NCBI GenBank assembly: GCA_032690845.1
Contig: CM064421.1
Coordinates: 44,010,963 to 44,074,962, forward strand
Direction of reading: 5' to 3'
Source: Eleusine coracana subsp. coracana
Lineage: Eukaryota; Streptophyta; Magnoliopsida; Poales; Poaceae
DNA: 64,000 bases
Shown here: one piece after another, positions 43,898-55,700 of the stretch
How the letters are laid out: every line of letters starts with the position of its first letter
Position numbering within the stretch: the stretch's first letter is position 1
Made by a program: the position numbers and the translations under genes
Notes under the pieces: generated by a model
What the model saw: only the letters and a program-made list of their open reading frames with translations
What the model was told of the DNA's origin: nothing
Database searches by the model: none

Positions 43898-46800
43898 GAA
43901 CCCCTCTTCGCCCTCTGGCCGGTTGGTCACTCATTTCCACTCAAAAACACTCTCAATCTCACTTTGCTCTCCCCAACTCTCCTCCCTTGATTCCACTCTT
44001 GATTTGTGAAGGGATTGAGAGAAGATTGAAGTGCTCCATCGACTCCAAGCTTTCATCCTCTTGAGCACTTGGTTCATCCTCACCACCGATGACTATTGTG
44101 TTTGTTGCTCTTAGGGATTCTTCCCCTAGACGGTTAGAGGTGCCCGTAGAGCTCCTAACTTGTGTGGTGACGTCTCAGGAAGTTTGTATTGACCCCTCCT
44201 TTATGGAGTTTCTAGTGGAAAACCAAGTTTGATCTTTGTGGTCACTTGGAAAGGTTGGGGTTGAATGAGACCCGGTCCTTTATGGATCCCTCAATGGAGA
44301 CGCAGGCTTCTTTGTGGAGCTGAACTTCGGTGAATAAATCTTGTGCCTTGCTTGTGCTTTCAATTACTCGTGTCTCATTTACTTGTTCTTGCTCATAAAC
44401 TTGCTAGTTAGGGTTTGCTTCGTATTTCTTAGATTAACTTGTGTAGGTTGCTTGCTAGTTGCTCTCCTTATTTTTACAGCTTCCCCTTGCTTATATTCAC
44501 CTGCTCCTAGCTTGCCTTACATTAGTTTTAATATTTACCCGGTCGATCTACTTTTCTATCTTGTGACATCGGATAAGTCATTGGACTTTCCCTACAATCG
44601 TTGGACAAGTCCGACTCTGCGCATTTAACTTTTATTATTAAGTGAATTTCAGGGATAATTGCCTATTCACCCCCCCCCCTCTAGGCACTTTTAGTGTGAC
44701 ATCCCAAATTCTATTAAGTTAAAAAAATCAAGGCTAATTAAAATTTTTCTCAACCTTATCTACTGACAAGTTTTTTTTTAAACTTGGAATACCACTAAAT
44801 TAGAACTAGAGACAACAAGGAAAATTTTCTGATATGAAACCTGTGCTCAAGTGCTTGTTAGCTTATGTAATTTTCCTTAGCCGAGATTATTCTGCCATTT
44901 TGAATTTTGTTTAAATCCAGTTTGATTTGAGTTCCCAAACCAATCAATTGAAAAAGAGTAAACCTTTTCCCTCTCTTCTCCTTTCTAGGCGAAACCCCCC
45001 TTTTCCTTCCTTCCCTTGGCCCAGCCAGCCCGCGTCGCTCCGCCCACTCCCTTCTCCCTCTCCCCCGCCTAGGTCTCGCTCACTTCTCTTCCTTCTTGGC
45101 CCAGCTCGCCCGCTTGGCCCAGCCAGCCGCGTCGCCCTACCTTCCTTCTTCCCCCAAACGGAGTCGGCACCCGACGCCGTCCCACCGACGCCCTGCCCTC
45201 GCCCCTACCAACCCTGAGACAAGCACAACCACGCTAACTTACTCCCCACTGCCCCGCCAGTTAAACCACCTGCCCAAGCTATCACGTCCACAACGCCGCT
45301 ATCACTCGCTCGCCGACACGCTAGAGCTATCACGTCGCTTACACCCGCTCCCTAGCGCGGCGCCTGTCGTAATTAACCACGCCGCCGTCATCTCGCTCTG
45401 GCTATGGCCCCGCCGCCATCACCCCCCCTTCACTGCCCCGCCCCATCTCCTTTACCTCCGCCTTCACCCACGTGGTGACACCACCCCGAGCCACCGTGTC
45501 ACGAGCACAGCGCCGCCCGACCCCGCTCGCCTTTAACCACCATCGCACCCGCATACAACACCCCGGTCTTCACTCACGTCCTGCCAAACACAGAGCTGTT
45601 GCAGTAGACGTGACCCCTCCCCGAGCTTCGTCATGACAGTATTTCCTCCCCGCGCAGCGAACCATCGCGTCGCTGTGGCTCCACTATGTTGCCGCTGTGC
45701 CAACTACCACCATTACCCCCCCTAATAACCGACGCCCCGTTGAGCTGCCACCAATAGCGCTAGCACCACTGCTTCGGCCATGCACGAGCAAACTGCCAAC
45801 TCCGCATGCAACACGCGCCGACGTTGTTTTTCGCCCACTTCTGTCCATAAAAGCCAATCGCGCTTGACCCCTCTCCAGCAACCCCAAGCCCAACACCGAG
45901 CCACCTTTCCCCTTCTCGTCGTGAACCCTCCTCCCTACCCTGTTCCCTCCGCTGACGCCTCCGGCGAGTGTGCCTGGGTCTCCGCTCCCCTTTGGTGCCT
46001 TCCTCGCCGAAGTTCCCGCATCATAGAGGCCAGCGATGGGCTCTAGTGAGCTTCGCCCATGGCGCCGTCGTCCTCCCCGCCTCCGGCAGCCGCGTCTCAA
46101 CCTCCTGCATCCCTTGTCGTACGTCCATCAGCCAGCGGCCAGGATTAGAAGTAAAATACCCCTTTGCCACTTAAAATCCGAGCCATCCACCTCAGATCCA
46201 ACGGCCCAGATTAGCCGGTCCACCGCGGGTCCATCAAAGCCCTTCCCTCGGTCCAGAGCCCCGTGGACTTAGTACATGCCATTTCCAGTATAAAAGTAAT
46301 TTCAGAAAATCAAGGAAAACCCCATAACCATGCCACTTTACACTTAGCCCCCTGACCTTCTGCCAATTTACATTTTAGCCCTCTAGATTGTTCAACCAAG
46401 CCCCTAAACTTTTCTATAATTATAGAAAGGTCCTTATAACTTTCTAAAAATTTTAGAAAAGCCCCTGGAACCTTTAAAAAGTCATATCTTTCAACCTGTA
46501 GCTCCGTTTCGAGCAATTCTTTCGCTCACGGGTCCATCTCAGTGCGTAGTACCCAGTGGTATTGTCCATAACCTCTGCCAGAAACCTCATAAGACATTTC
46601 TAGTCCAAACCTACACTACTTTCATAGTAAATTTTCTTCACTCGATTTATTTGAAGTTTATTTGAATCTTGCTTTTCTTGCTATTTTATTTTTCTTTCGC
46701 GATAGTTTATTTATAAGGCATAGCTATATGTGCTAGAGTACGTGAAGTTTAAGGAAGCACCAGGAGACCCAGTGTCTATGCACAAGCCTGAAGCACAAAT

Positions 46801-48967
46801 TGCCAGAAAGGATGTGAAGACCCGAAATCCATCGACAAAGCAAGGGGATCAGAATCGTGAAGACTAGTGAAGATGGATAATGTTTCGAGGCAAGTTCTAT
46901 CTATTCCTTGATCATGATTGCTCCTATTATTTTGAAAATGCACCCAACATAGAACCTACTTCTTATATGCATTACTCCTTGTCACCTTATGATTGCTTAG
47001 TTGAAACCCACTTGTGTGAAAACTAGAGTTCTTATCACCTATATAAGATATGAACGCTAGACCCTTGATTGGCCGCAATTGATATCCCACTGCCTTGATA
47101 AACATAGGGAGTTATTATTAGCAACGCTAATGGTAACGCCATCCTTGCTTGTATACGCTTAGAACCTATGATGATTATCACCATACCTTTACAGTACCAA
47201 GTTTTACAAATGGATGAACATGTGTTTGGTGGTGTGTGTGTAGACGCGGCTGGATGATAAATCAACGGTGTTATGGTGAAGATGAGTGGGATAGACTTGG
47301 CTACGGGTGAGACTCCCTAGTGCTGGTGTAGAGTACTTGGTGATGGTGTCTCCGGTGTAGGTCCACCTATTATGGACAAGTGCTTGCCCTGCCGACTAGG
47401 AAATGACTAGCTAAGACCTCAACTTGGTGATGTTTTCAGTACGACCATAGAACCTGTATGGGCATGACTAACGCGGATACTGGATAACACAACAAGGAAG
47501 TATCACCCGGCGAAGTAGAAACAGACTCAGGAATCGGTTTCGGTGAAATGTTGATAAGTCCAGTACTTGACAAAAATCGTTGGTTGTGTGCCTTCGTTGT
47601 TGATATGACTAAGTGTCATAATGGTGGAACCTCTGAGCTTCATGATGGACTTGTGGGCGTGCCTGGGTAAAGTGAGAGTGTTATGCACTTACTTGCAAAG
47701 AGTGCATAGTCTGTGGGTACAACGTACTAAGCTCTGCAGAGTTAACCCTAAATCATTCGGATGTCCGTTGTCACTGGTCATGATACACCAAATCATTTGG
47801 CTCTTAGAAACTCCTTGTTGCGGGAGTGGGTGTAGCAAAACCCGTGTTTTGATGAATATGTGGCATGGTGTGCCAGAGTCGTTATGACTATGTGTCGAAA
47901 GGCTCAACTAAAAGTGGAAACTATTGGGATCGATTGAATCTCCCTCGGGTCTAACCAACCAAAAGTTATAAAACTATTTTCTATCTCGAACCCCCCATGG
48001 TTCCATAAGTAAACCCCTGCACCCGCGCTTTTCTGCAAAACTCTGAAACTTAGCTTTATTCCTTGACTACTACCCTAAATACATGTATTACACCCTTGAT
48101 AGAGGTAGAGCTTGCACAGTACCTTATGTACTCACTCTTGTCTCATTTTATTTTAATCAGCGAGAAGATGGAGAATTCATTGAAGTCGACGAGTAGATCA
48201 CGTCCTATGCTCGAGTTTGCCTGTGGAGTTATCGAAGCTTTTTTCATGTTGTCTTTAGTCCAGATTGGCTTGATGAATCTCTTTTGCTTGTAATTTAGAA
48301 CTTGAATGTGTGTATCGTCCCTGCATGGACTTAATAAAGATCGTAAATCGACTATGTATCATTTATATGTGTGTACCAACTACTAGTTCATGGATTGGTA
48401 CGGTAATCACGGGTTACCCCCAGGAAGGGGGTATCACACTCCGCCTCGGCGCGGGGAGAGGGCGGCGCGGGGAGAGGGAGCGTGAGGGCATGGAGCTAGG
48501 TGCGAGGCATGGAGCGGAGCTCCATGCCGGCGGCAGGGAAGATTGGGGAGAGGCACGCGAGCATGGAGCTGGGCGCGCGGAGGGGGAGCTGTGGCGTGGG
48601 TGGCGAGGCGGCGAGCTTGCGGGCGTGCGCGGAGGAGCTCGAGGGCGGCGCGGTCGGTCGAGCGGGCATGCGTGGAGGGCGGCGCGGAGGTCGAGGGCGG
48701 TCGGGAGCTCAGCATTGGCGGCGCGAAGGTCATGGGCGCGGCGCTCAGCAGGGAGGAAAGAGAGAGATTGGAGAGATTGGGGAGGGAGGAAAGAGAGAGA
48801 GAGTGGAGAGAAAAAGAGAGAGGTGAGAGGCTGACGTGTAGACCCCACATGAGGTAGTTGGTATAGAGAATGAAATAGAGAGTATAAACAGCCTATAGAA
48901 AAAATAATCTTGATGATCAAGACAAATAGAGAATAAATTTAGATTATGACGAGTATAAACAGCCTAA

Positions 48968-50776
48968 CCTTCTTGTACCAGAGAAGTTCCTTCAAAGCAG
49001 AAAAAACACAGAACACTGAAAAGTAGTTACCGGCTGTGTACAGAGACAAATCTCTCCCATCGACCGCGAGGAGTTGACCTTGTACTAGAATACAACTACG
49101 GTTTCTTACTCCACTGGAACAAGTGTCTCCTACAGAGTCGAGCCACACGTAAAAGCGTGGCCCGTCTTGTCCCTACGGGACTACGACCCATGCACACCAC
49201 CGTGTCGCGCCTCGGTATCCTCGCAAAGAGTCCACGCAAAAGCACGGCTGAAAACCTCGGTCCGGCCGGTCCGGTTGCTATCGCCTTTTGCTGCGTCACA
49301 GGCTGTGCGTTACGTTGGGAGAAACAGTGAAAGGCGCATGCGTCCACATGCCCCCGAACTGGGCCAGCCGCGGCACGTATGCCACCAAAGCAGGTCATCC
49401 CTTATCGCCATTGAAATCACAAATCCAAAAGGTCCTCATGATACTAGCACAGTAGTACTGCAGTTTTTTCTTTCTAACAGGTATGGTTAACCGCGCCACT
49501 CACACCTCATGTCATCGCGTGCATGGTGAGAAGCAAAGGTCTTTTTTACGTTGATTCTTCTCCTGCACCTTTTACCCCGTAATCGAGTGCCTTTGCCGTT
49601 GCGGCGTTGCCTGTGCCTGGAGGGAACTAGCTAGCTAGGGCGAGCAAAGGGCAAAGTTGGCCGTGCAAAGGAGCTTTAACATCTTTGTGTCCAAAGCTTG
49701 AAATTTCCGGGTCGCTTTACTTGCCGATTCGTGCCACTGATTCTAGCTGCTGAAAAATTGGCCAGCACTAGTAACATTTACCAAAACCTCAGCATGCGAA
49801 ATCAGGGCAAGGTTGGATAGGACGCTCAGCATGTGAAACATGATGGGGGGACCTTAATAAAATCCTTTGTCTTTGTTTATTCATCTTGGCTAACAGGGGG
49901 TGGGAGCAAAACATTCTCGCCGCAGTCCACATCAAGTCGTTGCGATTCAATGCGGTCAAAGAATTGAAGGCCTGGTAGTACAACAGTACAGTAGCGCCAC
50001 CGCACTGCCGGAACGCCGTGCCAAAAGCAACGGGCGGTCGTCACCCCCGGTCAGTCATGTGCGCCGGCCGGGGCAACGCAACAACAAGAGCAGGAACAAA
50101 CCGGGAGCGAGTGCGGGTGGTTGCGCACCTTCATCACACTACTCACTCACCTTTCCGGCCTTTAATGATGTCCTCCTAGCTTTGGCCGGCCTATCGATTA
50201 TCGAATCGCGCGCTTTTCCTCCGGCCTCGCGCCTCGCATGATCATCCGCGATCTGTTCCGCCACGCTATCATTCCGCCAATCCACCCGGTCCGTCCGTCG
50301 TCGCCCACCGGCATCGCCGCGATTCCATTTCTTTTTCCGGGGTGTTCCGCGGGGGCAGCTGCTGCTGCTCGTGGAGGACAGCAACGACTATGGACTAGAA
50401 GTACTGTAATACTAGCTCGTAATCGTGGGCTTAACTCGCACTGAATGAGCCGGCGGCAGGTCGTCAGGCGATCCCTGAGCCGGCAGACTGGTCTTTTTTT
50501 TTTTTGTTACTACGAAAATGGCGTCATCTACAGCACAAAGTGTTTCTGAAACTGTGACCACGAAACATGGGCGCTCTGAAATTCCTTTTTGTTTATCAGA
50601 CCGAAGTTGAGATCGACAAGCTTTTGAAATGCAATTATATGCACAGAAGACATGAATAGGATGGAGGTTGATCTGCGTAACGTAAGCGAGAGAGAGAAAA
50701 AAAAAGGGGGGGAGCACTTCACATTATTGTGATCGATCACTTTCGAAAACCCATTTGCACATGTCACTACTCATTG
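48968..50776. other. spacer with no recognised gene
   Basis: Mixed unique sequence between the transposon nest and the 3' end of the MAKR-like gene. A run of 11 T or more near 50500 is a possible retroelement tail or simple tract. Short frames on both strands show no family features. Confidence 0.4.
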
Positions 50777-51799
50777 CTAGTAGTAGTAGCAGTAGGCTGG
50801 CGCGGATCGCGTCGGATTGCTAGGCCATGAGTAAGAAGGCGGCGGCCCGGGGCAGAGCGCGGCGGCGGCGTCGCTGACGCTCTTCCGTGCCAGCCCGAGC
50901 TGCTGCTGCGACCGCTTGCAGTAGGCGATGGCGCCCTGGATCAGCCCCTCCGACTCCGACCGCGCGCTGTTGCTCCGCTTCAGCTGACCCGGCCCAATTC
51001 CGCCGGCGACGGAGCTCCGCCTCGCCGAGGACGAAGACAGCGGCTTCGGCGCCGGTGCCGGTGCCGATGCTGGTGACGATGACGTCGTCGTGGCGTGCCG
51101 CCACCTGATCACGCCGGAGAACGACTTGCGCTGGCGAGCGGCGAGCTCCGCCTCGTCCATCAGCTTCTCCTGCTCGATGCTGCGCCTCAGTGTGGTCGGC
51201 TCCGCTACCCTGCTGCTGCTGGTGGTGGTGCTGCTGTAGCCGTTCTTGATCTCGCCAAATGGCGCCTTGTTGCATCCGCCCTTCTTCGTGTCCCCGTACG
51301 GCGCCGCCGCCTTGGTCCTGGCCCGGACGGCAGCGCCATTGTCGGAGCACGAGGTCCTCACGAAGAGTGACCGGAAGAAAGCCCGTGACGCCTGCAGCTT
51401 CGCTTGGAGCCCTCCACGAGCGGCCTTCCTGCGCCGGGAAGAGCCCTCCCGCGCCGCCGGCGGCGCGTCGCGGAACCCGACGGCGGAATGCGAGTGCTGC
51501 AGCGGCGCGACCGTGGCGGCGCTCCTCCTGCCGCCGCAGCCACCGCTGGCCACATCAGCTTCCTGCGTCTTCGTCACGGACTTGGACGGGACAGCCGCCA
51601 CCCCGCCCCGGCAGGGCAGCTCATCCGCGTTGCTCCGGCGCACCCGGAACTCGAACTCGCCGCAAGAGCTGAGATCCAGGTCGATGTATTCCTCCTCCCC
51701 GAACGAATGCGCACTAGCAGCACCCACAAAGGAAAAGGAGGCGGCTGCTGCTCTCGCCATTGCCGCGCCGTCTTCCTGCGCCGTCGCTCTGGGGCACAT
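50777..51799 (-). CDS. membrane-associated kinase regulator-like protein (MAKR/BKI1-like, 340 aa)
   Basis: Intronless on the minus strand. Features in order are EEYIDLDLSSCGEFEFRVRR near residues 35-56, a polar middle, a basic segment with LQASRAFFRSLFVRTSCSDN near 145-165, a serine-rich stretch, and the C-terminal block SESEGLIQGAIAYCKRSQQQ near 290-310. The acidic FEF patch, the KASRAFxxSLF membrane-association segment and the C-terminal IQGAIxxCK peptide are the MAKR family layout. BKI1 and MAKR proteins bind the cytosolic face of the plasma membrane through basic residues and inhibit or assist receptor kinases such as BRI1; that is family knowledge. The frame extends 57 codons upstream of the chosen ATG. 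MCPRATAQ was preferred, and MARAAAASF (51760) is an alternative start. Confidence 0.75.
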   Translation of the reverse strand: MCPRATAQEDGAAMARAAAASFSFVGAASAHSFGEEEYIDLDLSSCGEFEFRVRRSNADELPCRGGVAAVPSKSVTKTQEADVASGGCGGRRSAATVAPLQHSHSAVGFRDAPPAAREGSSRRRKAARGGLQAKLQASRAFFRSLFVRTSCSDNGAAVRARTKAAAPYGDTKKGGCNKAPFGEIKNGYSSTTTSSSRVAEPTTLRRSIEQEKLMDEAELAARQRKSFSGVIRWRHATTTSSSPASAPAPAPKPLSSSSARRSSVAGGIGPGQLKRSNSARSESEGLIQGAIAYCKRSQQQLGLARKSVSDAAAALCPGPPPSYSWPSNPTRSAPAYCYYY

Positions 51800-52749
51800 T
51801 GCCTGCTTCGATGAGTTAATATGAGGGGGCAGTGTCAGGGGTTTGAAAATTTTTATGGGCAAGCAATGGCAGCGGCAGTGGCAGTGTGGCAGGGCAGGGA
51901 GGGATCCAAGAAAACAGAATGGTGGTGGGGGTGCGAAGCCGGGACCCCTCCTGTCTTGGAGCCTGCTCAATGAATGATGCCAGGGTTTGTCTTGTGCTCA
52001 CCACAATCAGATGTGGGAGTGCTCTTTCCTGCAGGAGTCTAACACTTGTACTACTGTTATGAGTCGTGTTTTCAAGTATAAACAATCAATACTTCACCAA
52101 AACTAGTCAGTAACTAGATTTGTGTACATGTAAATAATTTGCTCAAATTGTATTTAGGCACCTCCTGTGCTGACTGTCACACATCACACATTCATGCGAA
52201 AGATATCAGAACTCAGAATCAAATGCAACAAAAAAAAAATACATAAATCACCGGACTGTTAATACTTTACTCCTTGCATGGCTATGCATGGTGAACACGT
52301 ATGGATTAGAAATACAAAAAGTCGAGGTTGACAAAGCTATAAGGCAACGCCTTTGCGCAGAGAAAGGGTTGAGAGCTTCTTTTGTTCCTTTGCGTTCTTT
52401 ACGTCTGTGATCTTTCTGCTGTTAACTAAAGTTGGAGAAAAGAACAAAGGCAAAAAAAGATGAGGACGCAGACAGGTAAAAGAGGAGACGGTTGACTTTT
52501 CACAATGCAGGGTGGAGCAGTAAATGGACGCATATACACGTATGGCGTTCTCTTGTACCTGTCATGGGTGCAGATTGACGAAGACAAGTCCACAGGATAA
52601 AACAGTGAAAAAATTCTGAGCTGCAACGAGCGTTCTAATGTACATACACTGCTCTGTTAAGTTGCTATATATTTCCAAGGCTTTTGTGCTAATGACTGTA
52701 CATCGTCTACTGCTGATATATAGTGTCATTTGAACCTATATATACATTA
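51800..52749. other. promoter of the MAKR-like gene and 3' flank of the coiled-coil gene
   Basis: Both neighbouring genes read leftward, so this holds the 3' UTR of the coiled-coil gene (right) and the promoter of the MAKR-like gene (left). No exon was seen. Confidence 0.45.
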
Positions 52750-55700
52750 CTAGAAACCAGATCTTGGTTCATCTTCAAGTTCATCGAATTCCCACCCGCT
52801 GATCTCGTCGGCCTTGTAATCTTGGTCGAACTTCCCCATTTCTGAATCGGACTCTGATGGTAGCCGTGTCCTGAGCTGAGGTGCGATAGAGGAATTGCAT
52901 CTCGATAGGTTAGGTGAGGCGGGCACCTTGAAGGAACGGGGTTGTCGCGTTCTCTCTTCCTGTTCTTTTATCTCGATTTGCAGTACTGGACGTGGCACAG
53001 ATTCGAACTCCACGCGGAGCTTGTCAATGTTTTCAAATAAATCTCTGACATCAGGATCATCTCTCCTGCAAAACAATAGGCACATCTCTGACACTGTTAC
53101 AGGCTGCAAAAGAATGCAATCCCCATTAGCAGAAGAGGTATCATGAAGAACAACTACCTCGCTCTGCCCTCTTCATTACAACAGAATAATGCTCTGATCC
53201 TATCAACCAAAGTGAATGCAGCTACAACCTGAAGCAGATGAAAAGACAATGCAGAATTAGCAGTGTCACAGAAATCCATTTGGAATCAGGGTTCTGGTGG
53301 GGGTGAAATCTTGTTCTCATCTATTAGCTTTAGCAAGCAGGGTAAGAAATTATCAAGAAATGACCTTTTTCTCAGCATCCAAATATTCTTCTTCAAGGTA
53401 TTTACGAGGGTTTGATTGCTTAGATGAACCACTATCGCCATCCTCTGTTGACATCGATCTAGTGATGATGCAACTAAAAGCATTTAGACACAGGTATCAT
53501 GCTTTGAGGATATTAGATTAACAACGACAAACATACCTGTCATTAAATATTTTCAAGTTATCGACCAATGTTTTGATGCGATCGATAGAAGTGCTCAGCA
53601 CGTCCTAGAACTCCAAAAGAATAGTAAGTGGAGAAGCAAACATTGGTCAAAGTCAAAGCAACCAGAAAAATATATCAGCAAAATGAAAGTTAAATGGAAG
53701 TACCATGCACGCAGAAACATGATGTTTAATCAATTTTGCAAAGCAGACTCCACATCTATCCAACTCATCACTGCAGTCAACGATCAAAGCAACCGAAAAA
53801 ATATATCAGCAAATATTTGCACATATAATTTTTGAGAGTGATTATCACAGGGTGTTTTCAGTGAGATAGCATACATACTTCGCCTGCTTTTCCTTTAGCT
53901 CTTCATGTAAAGACTGCAATTTCCATGTGTCTTCTAAAAAATTGATCCACGCACGGACAGTGCTTGCTTCTACTTTGCATGAAACAACGGATCTCGAAAG
54001 TTCATCTTCCTGGGGTAAGAATATGGCAGCAAACAAAGAACACGTGAAACTGTGCTTCCATATAGCATTTCGTATAAACTCAATTTAACGAAAGAGAGGG
54101 CTAACCTTTGTTTTCAGGTGTAACACAATCTGATTGCTGGCTTCATCAAATTGATCTCGCTCCTCTCTAGTCTTTTTGAGCTTCATAGTAACCGCATTCA
54201 ATTTAGTGTTCACCTGTAATCTGAGTTTCAGAATCCCTCTTAAAAACAAACCTCGTACTTATTATAGACTCTACACAAAAGGACATAGCAAAGGAGTAAA
54301 AATTGTGGCCTTCAGCCAGTATTGTAACAGTATGTCAATTTTTCATAGATTCCCCCACCAAACAAGCAACTCATTCTAACACAAAGTGTATTCTAGATGC
54401 AGGAGAATAATCACATTTCTGATATACCTAGATCACAGCACAGGTCATAATTTAGAGCTGCATTAACATGTACGTTACTTGAGTTTTCATCTTGAGGAGC
54501 CATATGATGGTTATGAGATGTAACAGTTGGTACAGAGTAATGGAGTACCGAAGCACAAATTATTTTATCTCTACTATATAAGGTAGCATGAACGTTCACT
54601 ACATAATTTACTATTGTTCTGTTTCGTCTCCAAACTATTTTAATTAGAATATTTTGTGCAAATTAACATCATTTTAATTCCTGTAAGTTGCTCAAATAGA
54701 CAAAAAAAAAAAATGGACCGTGAATAATAGATCTTCTGGAAGGTTGAAATAAAAGGATTATAATACCTTCCTTAGTTCTTCCTCAAGTTGGTCTCTTTGC
54801 TTCTTGAGTCCAGATATCTCAGCAACTAATTCCTGTTACAAAAAAAATCATTAATTTTGCATCAGCCAGACAGATCATAGAAGCCAAACCAATTGCATAA
54901 ACGAAGGATTGGAAGACAGGTTAGAGCAGCTACGTTCATCCTTCTTGGTATCACTCCATCCATCCAGTAACAGGTGACATATTTTGTTTTGTTAGGACTA
55001 GCCTTCGACCAATAATTTCTCCACAAATACATAATTTTCGTGATACAAAAATACAAAATCGATGTTATTATTCAAAAATGCTTTCTTATGATTATATGTT
55101 TTCTTTATCACAGAATGACATATACTAATGGAGTAAGTACTGGTCAAAAAATAATTGTCCTAACAAAATAAAATACTCCTTACATCAATGGATGGAGGGA
55201 TTATGGGCTATGGTATGTGATGTCAATACATTCTCTTTGCATCTTTGCAAAATTATGGCAAAATTTCTTCTACAGATAACATGGATACAGATAAAATTCC
55301 TGTTTAGCTCCCTGATGTATCGTTTTAGGGACTATGGACTATGACATTTGACTTCAATGCATTCCTTTCGCATCTTTGTAAAATTATGGAAAAAAATTCT
55401 TCTATTCTAGTGATAACATGGATGCAGATTTAATTCCTGTTTAGCTCGTTGATATATCGTTTTAGCTAAGAAAAATTTATGGGGTTTACTGACACGCAAG
55501 GTAATACCAAACAAAAGGAATAAAAATACCTTATCTATACCACTAACTTCATTTGTTTTTGTGACTCGGAATATAAGAGATTCTTCCCTTTGTAGCCTGC
55601 ATTGTAAGGCATAATATGATATATTCACTTTAAGCAGACTGTCTCATTTCGAACATTTTTTTTTACCAAATAGTTCATGTGGCTTCAAAATAAACAGATT

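Larger units (their letters stand above)
43079..44693 (+). mobile_element. copia-type (Sirevirus-like) solo LTR (inner layer)
   Basis: This 1615 bp sequence starts TGAAGGTGCATCTAGGCCCC and ends CCCTCTAGGCACTTTTA, flanked by GTGTG at 43074-43078 and 44694-44698. It has a TATA box at 43890 and dense GGACTTGTCC palindromes. No internal coding region is present. The 3' end is TA rather than the usual CA. The start and end sequences resemble copia LTRs of grasses. Confidence 0.7.
43075..48438 (+). mobile_element. gypsy-type (Tekay/Del-like) solo LTR, interrupted (middle layer)
   Basis: The LTR starts TGTG at 43075-43078, is broken by the copia-type LTR, resumes with ACATCCCAAATT at 44699, and ends GGGGGTATCACA at 48438. 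The termini TGTGAcA and TaTCACA are inverted. CTCCG duplicates lie at 43070-43074 and 48439-48443. Net length is 3744 bp. There is no primer binding site, no gag or pol and no second LTR, so it is a solo LTR left by recombination. The long LTR with a GC-rich middle resembles Tekay/Del chromoviruses; that family call is tentative. Confidence 0.7.
42847..48964 (+). mobile_element. Harbinger-like element, interrupted by nested LTRs (outer layer)
   Basis: The left arm is 42847-43074 and the right arm 48444-48964; together they make a 749 bp non-autonomous element. The left terminus is GACTGTCCGCAC, and the right terminus read inward is GGCTGTTTATAC. TAA flanks both sides (42844-42846 and 48965-48967). 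The right arm matches the element at 9358-10009. The two arms share the sequence CTCCG at the break, which is the target duplication of the gypsy-type LTR inserted there. Confidence 0.65.

Noticed and set aside
43079..44693. Clustered short repeats as a possible CRISPR array
   Set aside because: The units are near-palindromic, irregularly spaced and lie within an LTR in a plant nuclear sequence. There are no unique spacers of constant length.
44927..46272. Open frames of 70-146 codons (proline/serine-rich)
   Set aside because: They fall in the GC-rich middle of the gypsy-type LTR and contain no gag, protease or polymerase motif.
48310..48920. Overlapping 100-174 codon frames on both strands
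   Set aside because: Arg/Gly- or Ser/Leu-rich translations of a purine-rich arm of the Harbinger-like element, with no family features.
42847..48964. Full-length LTR retrotransposon
   Set aside because: No second LTR, primer site, polypurine tract or pol domains. Each LTR is directly followed by its own target duplication, so both are solo.
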